Positions 54,591-64,000 of a stretch of 64,000 nt of DNA are shown here, piece by piece. The DNA comes from Gamarada debralockiae (taxonomy: Eukaryota > Ascomycota > Leotiomycetes > Helotiales > Hyphodiscaceae). The position numbers were made by a program, and so were the translations under genes. The stretch lies in assembly GCA_002803225.1 (NCBI GenBank), contig NXFV01001146.1:1-64000 (forward strand). Reading direction: 5' to 3'. The notes below the pieces were generated by a model, which worked only from the letters and a program-made list of their open reading frames with translations, did no database searches and was not told where the DNA came from. The number at the start of each line of letters is the position of its first letter. Positions within the stretch are counted from its first letter, which is position 1.

Positions 54591-55851
54591 ATGACATCTC
54601 CACCTCCTTTAACAGGCCTCCGAGTCCTCGAATTCGCTGGCCTGGCCCCAGGTAACACCGCCCCGCATTCTGCAATTGTAAGGACATAGTTTGTTGATGA
54701 TGACCATAGGCCCGTTTGCAGGACTTCTGCTGGCAGACAACGGCGCCTCAGTCCTCCGCATCGACCGCGCAGCTCCCTCCCCAAACCCCGCACCAACATC
54801 CGACCTTCTTACACGACACAAAGCCTCTATCGCCGTAGACTTAAAATCCCCCTCTGGAATCGCCTTCATAAAATCGCTCATCCCACACACCGATATAGTA
54901 ATCGATCCTTTCCGGCCCGGCGTCCTCGAGAAGCTAGGTCTCGGACCAGATATTCTACTGGGGATCAATGAGAGGATTATTGTTGGCCGCATGACCGGGT
55001 TTAGGAGGGATGGGAGATATAAAAATATGGCGGGTCATGATATCAACTATATTGCGGTCTCGGGCGCACTGGCTATGCTTGGAAGGAAAGGAGACAAACC
55101 GCTCCCGCCTGCAAATATTTTAGGAGATTTTGCGGGAGGGGGGGCGACGCTTTATCAAGGCATACTCCTCGCTCTCATCGAGAGGGGGAAGAGCGGGAAG
55201 GGGCAAGTTGTTGAAGCAAATATGGTGGATGGCTCGGCATACCTTGTTACGTTCCCGCGAATGTTGATGAAGACGCCCATGTGGAATCGACCACGAGGCG
55301 AGAACCAGCTTGATAGCGGATGTCCATTTTATGATACGTATGAGACAAAAGATGGAAAGTTCATGGCGGTAGGAGCGTTGGAGCCGCAATTTTTCAAGGA
55401 GTTGGTGAAAGGGTTAGGGTTGGCTGGGAAGGGGTTGGAGGGGACGAGGCATGATAGAGGGACGTGGCCGGAGATGAAAGCCAATTTCGAGAGAATTTTT
55501 AAGAGCAAGACGAGGAGTGAATGGGAAATGGTTTTTGATGGCACGGATGCGTGCTGTACGCCTGTCCTCGAGTATAGGGAGTTGGAAAAAGATCCTAATA
55601 GGGAGGGCGATCAGAGACCTGCTGTCACGCTGCGAGGTAGTCCCAGCTTGGCGTTGAGTAAGGGACCAGCGTCCAGAGATCCGAGTACCGGGCAAGGTCC
55701 TGGTGTGAAAGGGGAAAGTTATGCTGGGACAGCACTGTATCCGGGTCAAGGAGGAGAGGAGATGTTGAAGCAGTGGGTAGGGTGGAAACGAGGGAAGGAG
55801 TATGAGGTTGAGAATGGTGGGTTGGTAAGGAAAGAGTCTTCGAAATTATGA
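54591..55851 (+). CDS. CoA-transferase III family, AMACR-like racemase
   Basis: Exons 54591-54651 and 54710-55851, with a 58-nt intron, encode 400 residues. The fold is the interlocked CaiB/BaiF type. [20 protein letters not shown] opens the CoA-binding domain. H130 in [14 protein letters not shown] and D160 in ILGDFAGGG match the His/Asp pair of alpha-methylacyl-CoA racemase and are 30 residues apart as in that enzyme. The likely reaction is racemisation of 2-methylacyl-CoA in branched-chain fatty acid oxidation, in peroxisomes or mitochondria. The last residues are SKL, a classical PTS1 peroxisome signal. A Gly/Pro-rich insert lies near 330-350. No lesions. Confidence 0.93.
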
Positions 55852-55943
55852 ATGACTGTTTTAACTCTTCACCGTTTCACTCTTTTTGAGAAGAAAGTAA
55901 CCTTCTGACAACGCCCCCACGTCTATGCCCAACACCGCCCGCT

Positions 55944-56266
55944 TCACCTGAACTCCTCAACCGTGAAATCCTTTTCACTCTCCTTTTCAATGGCATCTTG
56001 AGCCACCATCCAGCGTCGATTCGGTTCTGTTGATCCCATGGATGAAGGAGAGCTACGAGATGCAAACGCTGAGGCCCAATTAGCCTTGAACACCTCGTCA
56101 GGTGAAGAGATACTTACTATCAAGCCTCATAAGAAGAATCCCAAACCATAGTTTGGGACGGACTGGGAGGCGGGTTTGGAGGAGGTGAAGGAGGGTCTTG
56201 TCTCGACATGTTCTTGGGCATCTCCTTCGCAACACTCAGAGGCTGACTTCTGAGTTTCTCGGCCAT
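55944..56266 (-). CDS. Small gene or pseudogene, frame unresolved
   Basis: An N-terminal frame from 56266 reads MAEKLRSQPLSVAKEMPKN, then a Pro-rich stretch and TMVWDSSYEA before a TGA. A C-terminal frame ending at 55944 reads NWASAFASRSSPSSMGSTEP, NRRWMVAQDAIEKESEKDF, ending TVEEFR. Both look like real protein, but they are in different frames. A 49-nt stretch with GTAAGT, GCTAAT and CAG looks like an intron, yet splicing it does not join them in phase. Either one base was lost or the splice model is wrong. No family recognised. Confidence 0.4.
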
Positions 56267-57670
56267 TGTGGTAGAAGTAAGATGTGTGAATCGAACAGAA
56301 GAGAGGAATTGACTCGAAAAAGCAATTTTGCCTTTTCAGTGACTTTGGAATTGGACCGAGAAGAATTTCTTCAGCCTTCGCTTGGCAAGAAAAAGCAAAT
56401 GGGTGGAGTGGAGCGGACAAGTCTGCTATTGGATCGGAGGAAAGCCACTAGGAGAATTTGTCAATGTAGTTCGGTTGCCTTGGAAGAACAAAGTTGCCCT
56501 GATTGATAGATAGAGTTTTTGGAGGCTCTGATCATTCACGGAACTTAAATAGTCTTAGCTTTCCCAACTATTCCACTTTTCTCCGGTTCTAGAACTCCAT
56601 CCGTGCAGGAGTCAGAGTGGGTAAGGCAAACTGACATCCTGTCATACTCCTTCCGCTCTTCCCGCGCGGAAGGGAGAGCCTCATTCGAGGCTACCACCTA
56701 TGCATAACCTTGATGGCGACCTACCTCACACTCGCTGTCGTTTCGCTTTCCAGTTCTCTTTGTCTCTATCTTTGATATCAGGAACCTTTCCATCGAACCA
56801 ATCCACCACGCTGCGATCTCCGAGCGCTTCTGAGTCCGGGCAGCCGCATGAGCCCCACATAAAAAGGGTACCAAAGTCTCACAAACATCTCGGCGCCGGT
56901 GTTACAGAACGTGGCGTTCGCGCGGGTGGGGCAACCCGGTTGCCGGATCGAACAGAAGTTTGTGCCACGTCGATGGCGTGGGGCCCGAAAGTGCGGTGAA
57001 GGGATTGAGGCGACTAATCGTTGCGTTGTCTTTATGCAAGGCTAGCGTACGACGAGGTACAGCTGAAAGACAAGATCTCGTTGTGACATAGTGAGATCGT
57101 AGGATATTTACTCCGATGGCGATGATAGGGAAGTCAATCAAGGAAGCGGGAATTTGCAGAAGAGGTCACGGAAAGAAAAAAAAACGTGTATCTTTCTCCG
57201 GGAGTTATGAATCACGAGACATAGATGGCGGGGAAGGAGATGAAGAGATGGATGAGGGAATTCTTGCGCAAAATTGCACTATCTAGTAACCTGTCTGTGG
57301 TATGGTCGGGATGATGGAAACGAAAACATTCAACAAAACCATGATACAACCTGTCAATAATTCGCTACCTTATCGTGTCGAATCGCAGCAATTCCATTCG
57401 CCTTATGCTTGCCCACCCACCCAGCTTCAGAAAAAATTGAGTGATGCACATCTCTCTTGTCGGTCCTTCACGTCCATCGCCGAGAATCATGTATTCCATT
57501 ACATGCACCAGAAGAGGTATCGTACCAAAAGATGCTCGTGAAAAGGAGGTGTCTAGGGAGCCAGCACATCTTGTCATATACTGTGAAGATCTATGTCGTT
57601 TGGACTGCCTCGTTTCGGGTACCTTGTTTGCTGGAAGGACATATGCGTTTGTGCGAGAGGAGAAGATTCC
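56267..57670. other. Intergenic, nothing seen
   Basis: 1.4 kb with only short ORFs on both strands. It is the 3' flank of the VPS1 gene and the upstream region of the small minus-strand gene. Confidence 0.5.
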
Positions 57671-59977
57671 TTATTGTACTTGACTGACGATTTCACTTGC
57701 ACGTGACAGAGACTCGACCATTTGTTGGCATTCCTTTCTTCGACGGATGGTATAGTCGCTTTCCTTGAGAAGTTCGTCAAGTGTGTCGGTTCTGTACATG
57801 TTCTCGAGCAGTTCTCGTTGCATCTCATCCTTTGTGAATCTGCACGTGGTTAGCTTTGCCTATGAAAGCTGCCGGAAAGACTTACTGGACCAAGTTGAGC
57901 ATAATAGCTTTGGGCACCATATCAATCATTGTCTTCTTCACGATGTTGTAGTATGAGTTGATCAGGAGTTCTAACGAGGTTAGCAGAAGCACACAAGAGT
58001 GAAGATTGATGTTTCACTTACTGATAATCTCAACCTCGATGTTCTCTCTCTCTGACAAGGTGCCAGATGCCTTGAGAGTTGGCGGCGGAGCTTCCATGGC
58101 TGCCATCTTCTTCTTGTTCTTGGATGCAAAGAAGCTGCCAAAGAATCCGCCATTTGCGTCGCCTCCCATGGCATCCATGGTCGGACTAGCTGTTCTGACT
58201 GGTGTTGCCGAAGCGGGTAATGGCTTGCCAGTCTTGGGATCAACTTGGACTGGCTTTGAGACATTGTGTCTTTCATTGACAATCGCCATGGCTCTGTGTC
58301 CATTCAAGAAGTCTGGGTGGCCAGTATTAATATAGGTAGACTCCATAGCAACCAAATCCTTCACAAGCTTGTTCGTAGGGTCCATGACCTTCTTGAAGAA
58401 AGCGACGACCACTTGATGGAACTTCTCCTTGAGTTGAGGATAGCGTCGGAACAATGGTTTGTTAAGTAATTGTGTGAGGATGCGGACGAGTTCGTCATAG
58501 ACTAGCGAAACGCACTTCAAGCTAGGCTCTTCCAAGCGCTTGATTTGTTGCTTCACGATGAGTTCGAAAGCAGTAGTACCGACGAAGAGAGATGGGGAGG
58601 ATCCGGAAGAGTTGTAGAGAATAGTTCTGATGTCGATGTCCTTGACCTGATCGAATGGGTCCACAGCCTTAACACCATTGGAGTATAACTCGTGGAAAAC
58701 GAAGCTGATTCTGGCACCACCCGAAAGTTCCACGCTCGACAATTCTGTGTTGTTTCCCTCTAGGACTGTTCGCCACTCGTTGGAGAATTCAGTGATGATG
58801 TTAAGGACAATGTTTCCGCTGTTCCCGAGCATGGAGTCACCAAGGCCTTGGAGTTCCGTCGTATACTTCTGTAACGAAGCAGAAATGCGAGCTTTGATAT
58901 CTGGCAGAGTCTGCTTAATGTGCATCATCAAGATGAGATTAAGCTTTCTCGCCAAGTATGGAGTTCCGCAGTATGAGCTCTTGTTTCGGTATGCCTTGTG
59001 GTTCTCGAAAAAGTTCTTCTCGTTCTCTAACGCCGCTACGATTGCCTTCTTGTTATCGATATCGCGCTGACCTCTGTTCACAACTGGGACGTATCCTAAC
59101 CTAAGAGGGATGATTCGTCCAGCCAGGATATCAACGACATCAGTACCCTCGTCCATCAAATCAACCTTTGTGAGAACACCGATTGTGCGCTGACCCTCGG
59201 GATCGACTTCTCGTGCCAGCTTCAGACCATCCGAATTTGCCAAATCGGTATTCGCACCTGTGACTGCAAGGATGATAGCGTTTGGCTTGCTGATCTGCTT
59301 AAGCACCATCTCCCTAATTTGTCTCTCGATATCTCTTGGTTGATCACCGACCGGGACCTTTGTCAAACCGGGTAAATCGACGAGTGTGAGGGTAAGGACG
59401 TTGGGAGAGTATATTCGGAGGTTGATGGGAGCGGGAGAGATGCCGGCATTGCGACCAGTCTTTGCTTCTGTCTCTTTGACGATTTCATCTCGAATCTTGT
59501 TGAAGTCGTAGAACTTCTGGCCAGGAATGTGAAGAAACTCGCCCCACTCATCAGCATTTGCTTCCTTATCGGCTCCTGCAGATATATCCTCCTTTACTCC
59601 ATTCGTCTTCGCCTTGGCTCCTTCGCGGTTGATGAGTTGAAGGACGAGCGGCCGTCTGGTGACAATACCGGTGCCTCGAGGTAAGCTGTATTGATATGTT
59701 AGTTGTGTCCTGCCTTGAGGATATGTGGTTGTCTTACAAGTCGCGTCCCACTATGTTCTCCAGCACTGAACTCTTTCCACTCGACTGACTGCCCACCACC
59801 ACTATTTGAGGAAGATCGATAGGGTTCTGTACGCCAACTGTCGTGAAGACATCTTGGAGTTTGTTTACCAGTCTGCAGGAGTTGTCAGCTTCGCGCGGCG
59901 CAAAACGGAGGGAGTTCAGGGGACACTGACGTTATGAGGCCAGGGTCTGAGATACCGCCTTGCCCTTGAGCGGACAT
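57671..59977 (-). CDS. VPS1: Dynamin-related GTPase VPS1
   Basis: Exons 59977-59931, 59872-59738, 59685-58022, 57970-57886 and 57839-57671, with introns of 46-58 nt, encode 699 residues. The GTPase domain has the P-loop [11 protein letters not shown] (43-51), [12 protein letters not shown] (switch 1), [11 protein letters not shown] (switch 2) and the TKVD specificity motif. Middle and stalk regions follow ([14 protein letters not shown]), then a variable insert with [14 protein letters not shown] and [18 protein letters not shown] in place of a PH domain. The GED is encoded by the last two exons ([15 protein letters not shown], then [18 protein letters not shown]). VPS1 severs vesicles from endosomes and Golgi and acts at peroxisomes. 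Typical length is about 700. The start is the only Met before the switch to exon 2. Confidence 0.97.
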
Positions 59978-60749
59978 GATGAATATGTTTGTGTATCTGC
60001 AAAGGTAGTTGTTTTGCTGTAGGATTACCAAGATTGATGTGTGTGCGACAATGAAGGGTTATGTGCGAAGAGTTGCGGGTCGCGGGTGTTCTTTGAATTT
60101 CTTACAAGTTGCGTTGCGTACGCTTTAAAGTTGGCGACGATCTGTGGCTGAAATTCAGGTCGCTTGTTGATTCACTGCACAGGCACGTGCGAGATGTCAC
60201 TCTCTTTTGCCTCTTTGCGAAACACTTGAGAACCTGGTTCTCTTGTATATTTGTGAGGGGAAGTTGACTTTCTTCCTCAGTTGGCTTTTGTGTGAGTTGA
60301 CTCTTCCTTCCTTTTGAGTGATTGGGATAAGATTTGGGTTCTTAAGTGGAATTCCAGTTCTAAATTTAGAGGAAGTCAATCCGCAAAAGTTGATGAAAAT
60401 TTTGCCAACTCTGTCTGGATCAACAAGAGTGCTTTCAGGCTTCGGTATTAAGTCGTACTCGTATTTCTTTTACAATATTAACATTGCGAATAAGTAAAAT
60501 CCTCAGTACCATCAGAGCTTACGACGCGTCCCACTCCCAGGCTCCCACATTATCCTCCGGCACGTGAGTCGTTGTGTTCATCCCAATATCTCCCGCCGTC
60601 ATCACCACCTCCTTTCCGTTCGCAAGGCTGGGATCTTTCATTGGTACTCGAAGCACGTGCCTGGAATCACTGAACTCCCCGGCTTCTCTCAAGCTTGCTG
60701 GAAGCTAATTTGTAATCCGACTCGACCACTCAACCCCACTGTCAATGAA
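59978..60749. other. Divergent promoter region
   Basis: 772 bp between the VPS1 and ribokinase start codons on opposite strands. No gene is present. Confidence 0.5.
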
Positions 60750-61894
60750 ATGGCTTCCAAAATCATAACAATAATCGGCTCCCTGAACACCGAGTAAGTA
60801 GATCTCGTGAGGTACTCTTTCCTATTCTATCCCATTTCCCGAGTTCTCCTGCCGACAAAGAGAATGCCATCAGAGTTCAAAGCCCCGGAAACCTCACTTG
60901 ACCCCCCCTTTCTGTTAAGCAAATGCTGACTCTGGGATTTCATAGTCTGGTGACAGTGACCCCTCGAGTACCATCTGGAGGGGAGACGCTCACCGCATCA
61001 TCCTTCTCCACAGGCTCAGGCGGAAAAGGAGCGAACCAAGCTGTAGCATGCGCTCGTCTCTCTCGCCCCAATCCCAAAACCACATCGTCTCTATCCCCTT
61101 CCGGTGTCCAGGTCCGGATGGTCGGAGCCGTAGGATCTGATGAGTTCGGTCCTGCTTTGGTCCAAGGCATGAAAGCTGACGGTATTGATACTTCCGGTGT
61201 GAAAGTGGTAGACGGCGAAACGACGGGCGTAGCAGTCATTCTTGTGGAGGAGAGCAGTGGTGAGAATAGGATTTTGTTAAATCCGGGGGCGAATCATACC
61301 CTCCAGCCCACCGACTTCACAACCGCATCGAGTCTTGGATCTCCACTCCCCGATCTAATAATCATGCAACTAGAAATCCCCCTCCCAACTGTCCTCCAAA
61401 TTTTTGCTACAGCCAAAGAAGCAGGTGTGGGTGTGCTGCTTAATCCCGCTCCTGCAGTGAAGTTGCCTGAGGATGCATATGAGGCGATCACGCATTTAGT
61501 TGTGAACGAAAGCGAGGCGGCCATTCTCACAGGGCGGAAAGTGCAAGATGTTGAGAAGGACGGCTTTGAATGGGATGTTGTTGCAAAAGAGTTGTTGTCG
61601 AGGGGAGTGAAGAATGTTGTCGTGACGTTAGGAGCTAAGGGTGCTTTCTTCGCAAGTGCTGGACAGGAAGGACGGTATGTGAGAGCTGAGAAAGTGGCGA
61701 GGGTTGTGGATACAACGGCGGCGGGTGATACGTTTGTCGGCGCTTATGCGGTGAATGTAGTAAGGAAAGGAGGGAGGGGGGAAGTGAGCGAAGAGGATGT
61801 GAGGTTAGCTTGCAGAGCTGCGGGGAGGACGGTGGAAAAGAAGGGGGCTCAGAGTGCGATTCCTTGGGCTGACGAAGTTGATCGTAACTCATAA
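60750..61894 (+). CDS. RBK1: Ribokinase (pfkB family)
   Basis: Exons 60750-60793 and 60946-61894, with a 152-nt intron, encode 330 residues. The enzyme phosphorylates D-ribose with ATP to ribose-5-phosphate. Signatures are ITIIGSLNTDLV (joined across the intron), GSGGKGANQAVACARL with the pfkB first signature, NPAPAVKLPED, LVVNESEAAILTG, and the ATP/catalytic motif VVDTTAAGDTFVGAY, where the base Asp is kept. Gly is replaced by Ala in the usual DTTGAGD, which is common in ribokinases. The start MASKIITIIG is supported by the strand beginning four residues later. The upstream in-frame Met at 60564 adds unrelated sequence. It is cytosolic. Confidence 0.95.
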
Positions 61895-62291
61895 CCAACA
61901 TAAATAGATGAACTAATGAATGAAAAGTAGTAAATGATAAATTTCATCGATTGTTTGATTGATGAGTTTCGTGCGACATACAACCCCCAATGCATCTATC
62001 ATGCCATGCCATTCATCAGTGAACCTAAGCCCTAACCCCATCCCGAAACAATCTATCCCCGCAGTGCAGCCAAAGTCAACGTCTAAGCAACACAGTGAAA
62101 GAATCCTAACTCCGCATCGCTGTGCCCACACAAACACCAATCAAATGCCAGCCCCCAAAATGCTCCCTTCCCCATCCATCACTCATTTCATGCCTCCCAA
62201 ATTCGCCTTCCTATGTGATATGCAGTTCAGTGAAATATGACAAGTGTGCCGGGTCGGTCTATGCTATGGTCTTGTATTGTAAATAGGAAGG
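61895..62291. other. Convergent 3' region
   Basis: 397 bp between the stop codons of ribokinase (plus) and the WD40 gene (minus). Only 3' UTRs are expected. Confidence 0.5.
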
Positions 62292-64000
62292 TCACCAGCT
62301 GTTGTTTGATGATCCTCGTTGGGAACCGTTGGATTGTCGTGATCCTTTCGAGGATTTTAATCTGGGATCTTCGTTGGACCATCTGTGCTCTATTAGGCAT
62401 ATGAAGGTGGGGAATGGGGGAGGGAGGACGTACATCCGGATTTTACCGTCATCGCCTGCTGAGGCGAACATGCAGGGATTCGCTGGATTCCATGCTACGG
62501 AGTTGCAGCAGCCTTTTTCGTGGCCTTCGAGCTTTTCAATTAGGGTACCGTTGTCTTTGTGCCAGATGTACACGGCACCACCTGTTAGACGAGTTAGCAA
62601 GTGATTCAAGTAGATGTGCACCCCCCCAGTTGAACGTACCTTCACTTCCAACGATAACAAAGCTCTCATTTGCACCGCCGAAGGTACTCCTGATCACATA
62701 ATTCCCACCAGGGTCACCCGAAACGAAGGTTCTAACTGATTCCTGCGTTTGAATATCGAACATTTGAGCTTCACCGCTAAACTTATTGACTAGTAGGTAT
62801 CTTGAGTCTTGGCTGATGCTTATGGAGCCCATCTTGACTTCGAGATCCATCTCGTTTTCGAGCTCACGTGTGACGAAGTTGTAGATGTAGATCTGGGTTT
62901 CGTTGGTCATGGCTACTAGATGGTGGCCATCTGGTGATACTGCAAGATCTTGTATTCGATGTGATCGGCCCCAGTCGTAGATCAGTTCCCCGTTGAGATT
63001 CCACTGGCAGAGATTCCGCTCCTTGTCAAGGCAACCGGTCACAAACGTTTGCCCGTCGGGAGCCCATATACAGCTACTAACAGGCTCTCCAAATCGGGTC
63101 AGAGTCCGTTTCAGTTCACCAGTCTGCAGAATATTAGTGAGGCAAACATAAACGTGTTGGAAGAACTTACCACGGCGTTCCATAAACGAGCTCGTTTGTC
63201 CGTGGAGCCAGTAACGATTAATGAGTCATCAGGACTCCAGGAGATCGAACCAACCCCGGATTCATGGTCCGCGAGGGTATGGAGAACCTCAAAAGAGCCA
63301 ACTTCGTAAATGATGACTGACCCGTCACTTCCAGAGCTCGCTAAGCGTGATCCGTCATGCGAAAACACCACCTGCCAGATCTCACCACCATGCTTTTCAA
63401 GTTCAACAAATGCCCTCGACGGAAAGTTATTCCGATCACACCGATGGTCCTGATATAAGGAAGGCGATGCAATCGTGTTATGATATAGGCAGTTTGATAT
63501 CTGGCTCCGCTTCACCTGTGTCAGTAGAACGGCCAGTCGGTGTTCTGGCAACATGACTGATGGTGAGATGCATTCTAAATATTGTTAGCATAGATCCTAT
63601 TTGAGTGAAGTTCGGACGTACGTGAAAGATCCGAGAGGAGGAGGTGCCGCGATTCGCCTTCAGCGCCATCCCATGCCGCTTTCGCTTTCAGGTCTTCTAC
63701 GGTTTGGCACATGAGTAAACTATTTAATAGTTAATAATCAGTTCCTATTTTGGCATGGCTTTTGGGGAAGCTCTGTAGAAAGCCGTCGAGCCGTACCTTG
63801 AAAGGAAGTGAAGTTTGATGGTATCTTGGTATAATGGCGTTAATTCTAACCGTAAAACCATCAAAGCTGTTCCAGTATCCCGTTGCTCCAATAACTCCAG
63901 GAATTTTTGTTGTCTTAGCCAAAATCGCATCACATTCTTGTCGACACCTTCTCGAAGGACCAGGCCATTTCCACTTATGCTGACCCCTCCTTCTTCTGTC
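62292..64000 (-). CDS. GID7: GID7/WDR26-type WD40 protein, 5' end cut off
   Basis: Visible exons: beyond 64000 to 63797, 63719-63622, 63574-63171, 63123-62640, 62581-62434 and 62382-62292, with introns of 47-77 nt in phase. The 5' part (LREGVDKNVMRFWLRQQKFL, then LELTPLYQDTIKLHFLSSLL) is the end of the CTLH/CRA helical region. WD40 repeats follow: EIWQVVFSHDGSRLASSGSD, GVGSISWSPDDSLIVTGSTD, PVSSCIWAPDGQTFVTGC, IQDLAVSPDGHHLVAM, and NSVAWNPANPCMFASAGDD, ending KIRIWSNEDPR. The last exon encodes a Ser/Gln-rich tail. This is the subunit of the CTLH/GID E3 ubiquitin ligase that in yeast marks gluconeogenic enzymes for degradation. The true start lies outside the window. Confidence 0.9.

Overview
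The window reads as nuclear DNA of a filamentous ascomycete (Pezizomycotina). Genes are on both strands and mostly carry short introns of 42-78 nt with GTAAGT-like donors and CTRAY-like branch sites. Fungal families are present: HET domain, Zn2Cys6 regulator, fungal opsin, 2EXR/F-box-like proteins. A leotiomycete-like placement is my guess and is not proved here. I saw no tRNA, rRNA or CRISPR array. Exon borders were read by eye; for every multi-exon model below the exon lengths sum to an open frame.

Layout. 0-5.8 kb: a relic of a Lgl/Sro7-type secretion protein, a 626-aa multipass membrane glycoprotein, then 2 kb of repeat-rich DNA without genes. 5.8-18.5 kb: a transport and regulation block, all on the minus strand. 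It holds an MFS sugar permease, a small Gly-rich zinc-ribbon protein whose last exon lies outside the obvious ORF, an APC amino-acid/choline-type permease, an AMT/MEP ammonium transporter, a Zn2Cys6 factor and deoxyribose-phosphate aldolase. GATA motifs lie upstream of the amino-acid permease and the ammonium transporter, which suggests shared nitrogen control. 19.2-26.7 kb: a gene graveyard around one intact gene (DUF2461 family). It contains a UbiA prenyltransferase pseudogene, two tandem decayed 2EXR-type paralogues and a decayed single-pass membrane protein gene. Several of the premature stops are TAA or TAG, as expected from CpA-to-TpA change. 27.4-33.4 kb: a HET-domain gene, a doubtful small gene, a MITE-like inverted-repeat element and an unrecognised 316-aa gene.

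34.2-46.8 kb is a housekeeping block: a GFA/CENP-V zinc protein, a large WD40 plus inositol-polyphosphate 5-phosphatase, a small single-pass protein, a CID/SR-type RNA-processing protein and an ACT-domain protein related to arginine sensors. 48.5-56.3 kb is accessory: a retinal-binding opsin with complete proton-pump residues, an HNH-endonuclease-type protein with a fast-changing repeat tail, a retinol-dehydrogenase-like SDR with a GC-AG intron, and a CoA-transferase III/AMACR protein. A 96-bp segment at the 3' end of the HNH gene is duplicated upstream of the AMACR gene. 57.7-64 kb: dynamin VPS1, ribokinase, and the 3' part of a GID7/WDR26-type WD40 gene that runs off the right edge.

Functional links I can support are modest. 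They are nitrogen uptake (permease plus ammonium transporter), pentose salvage enzymes present but not adjacent (DERA, ribokinase), and phosphoinositide/vesicle traffic genes (5-phosphatase, VPS1, Sro7 relic). I found no convincing new multigene system. The most unusual content is the set of decayed genes and the local duplications.
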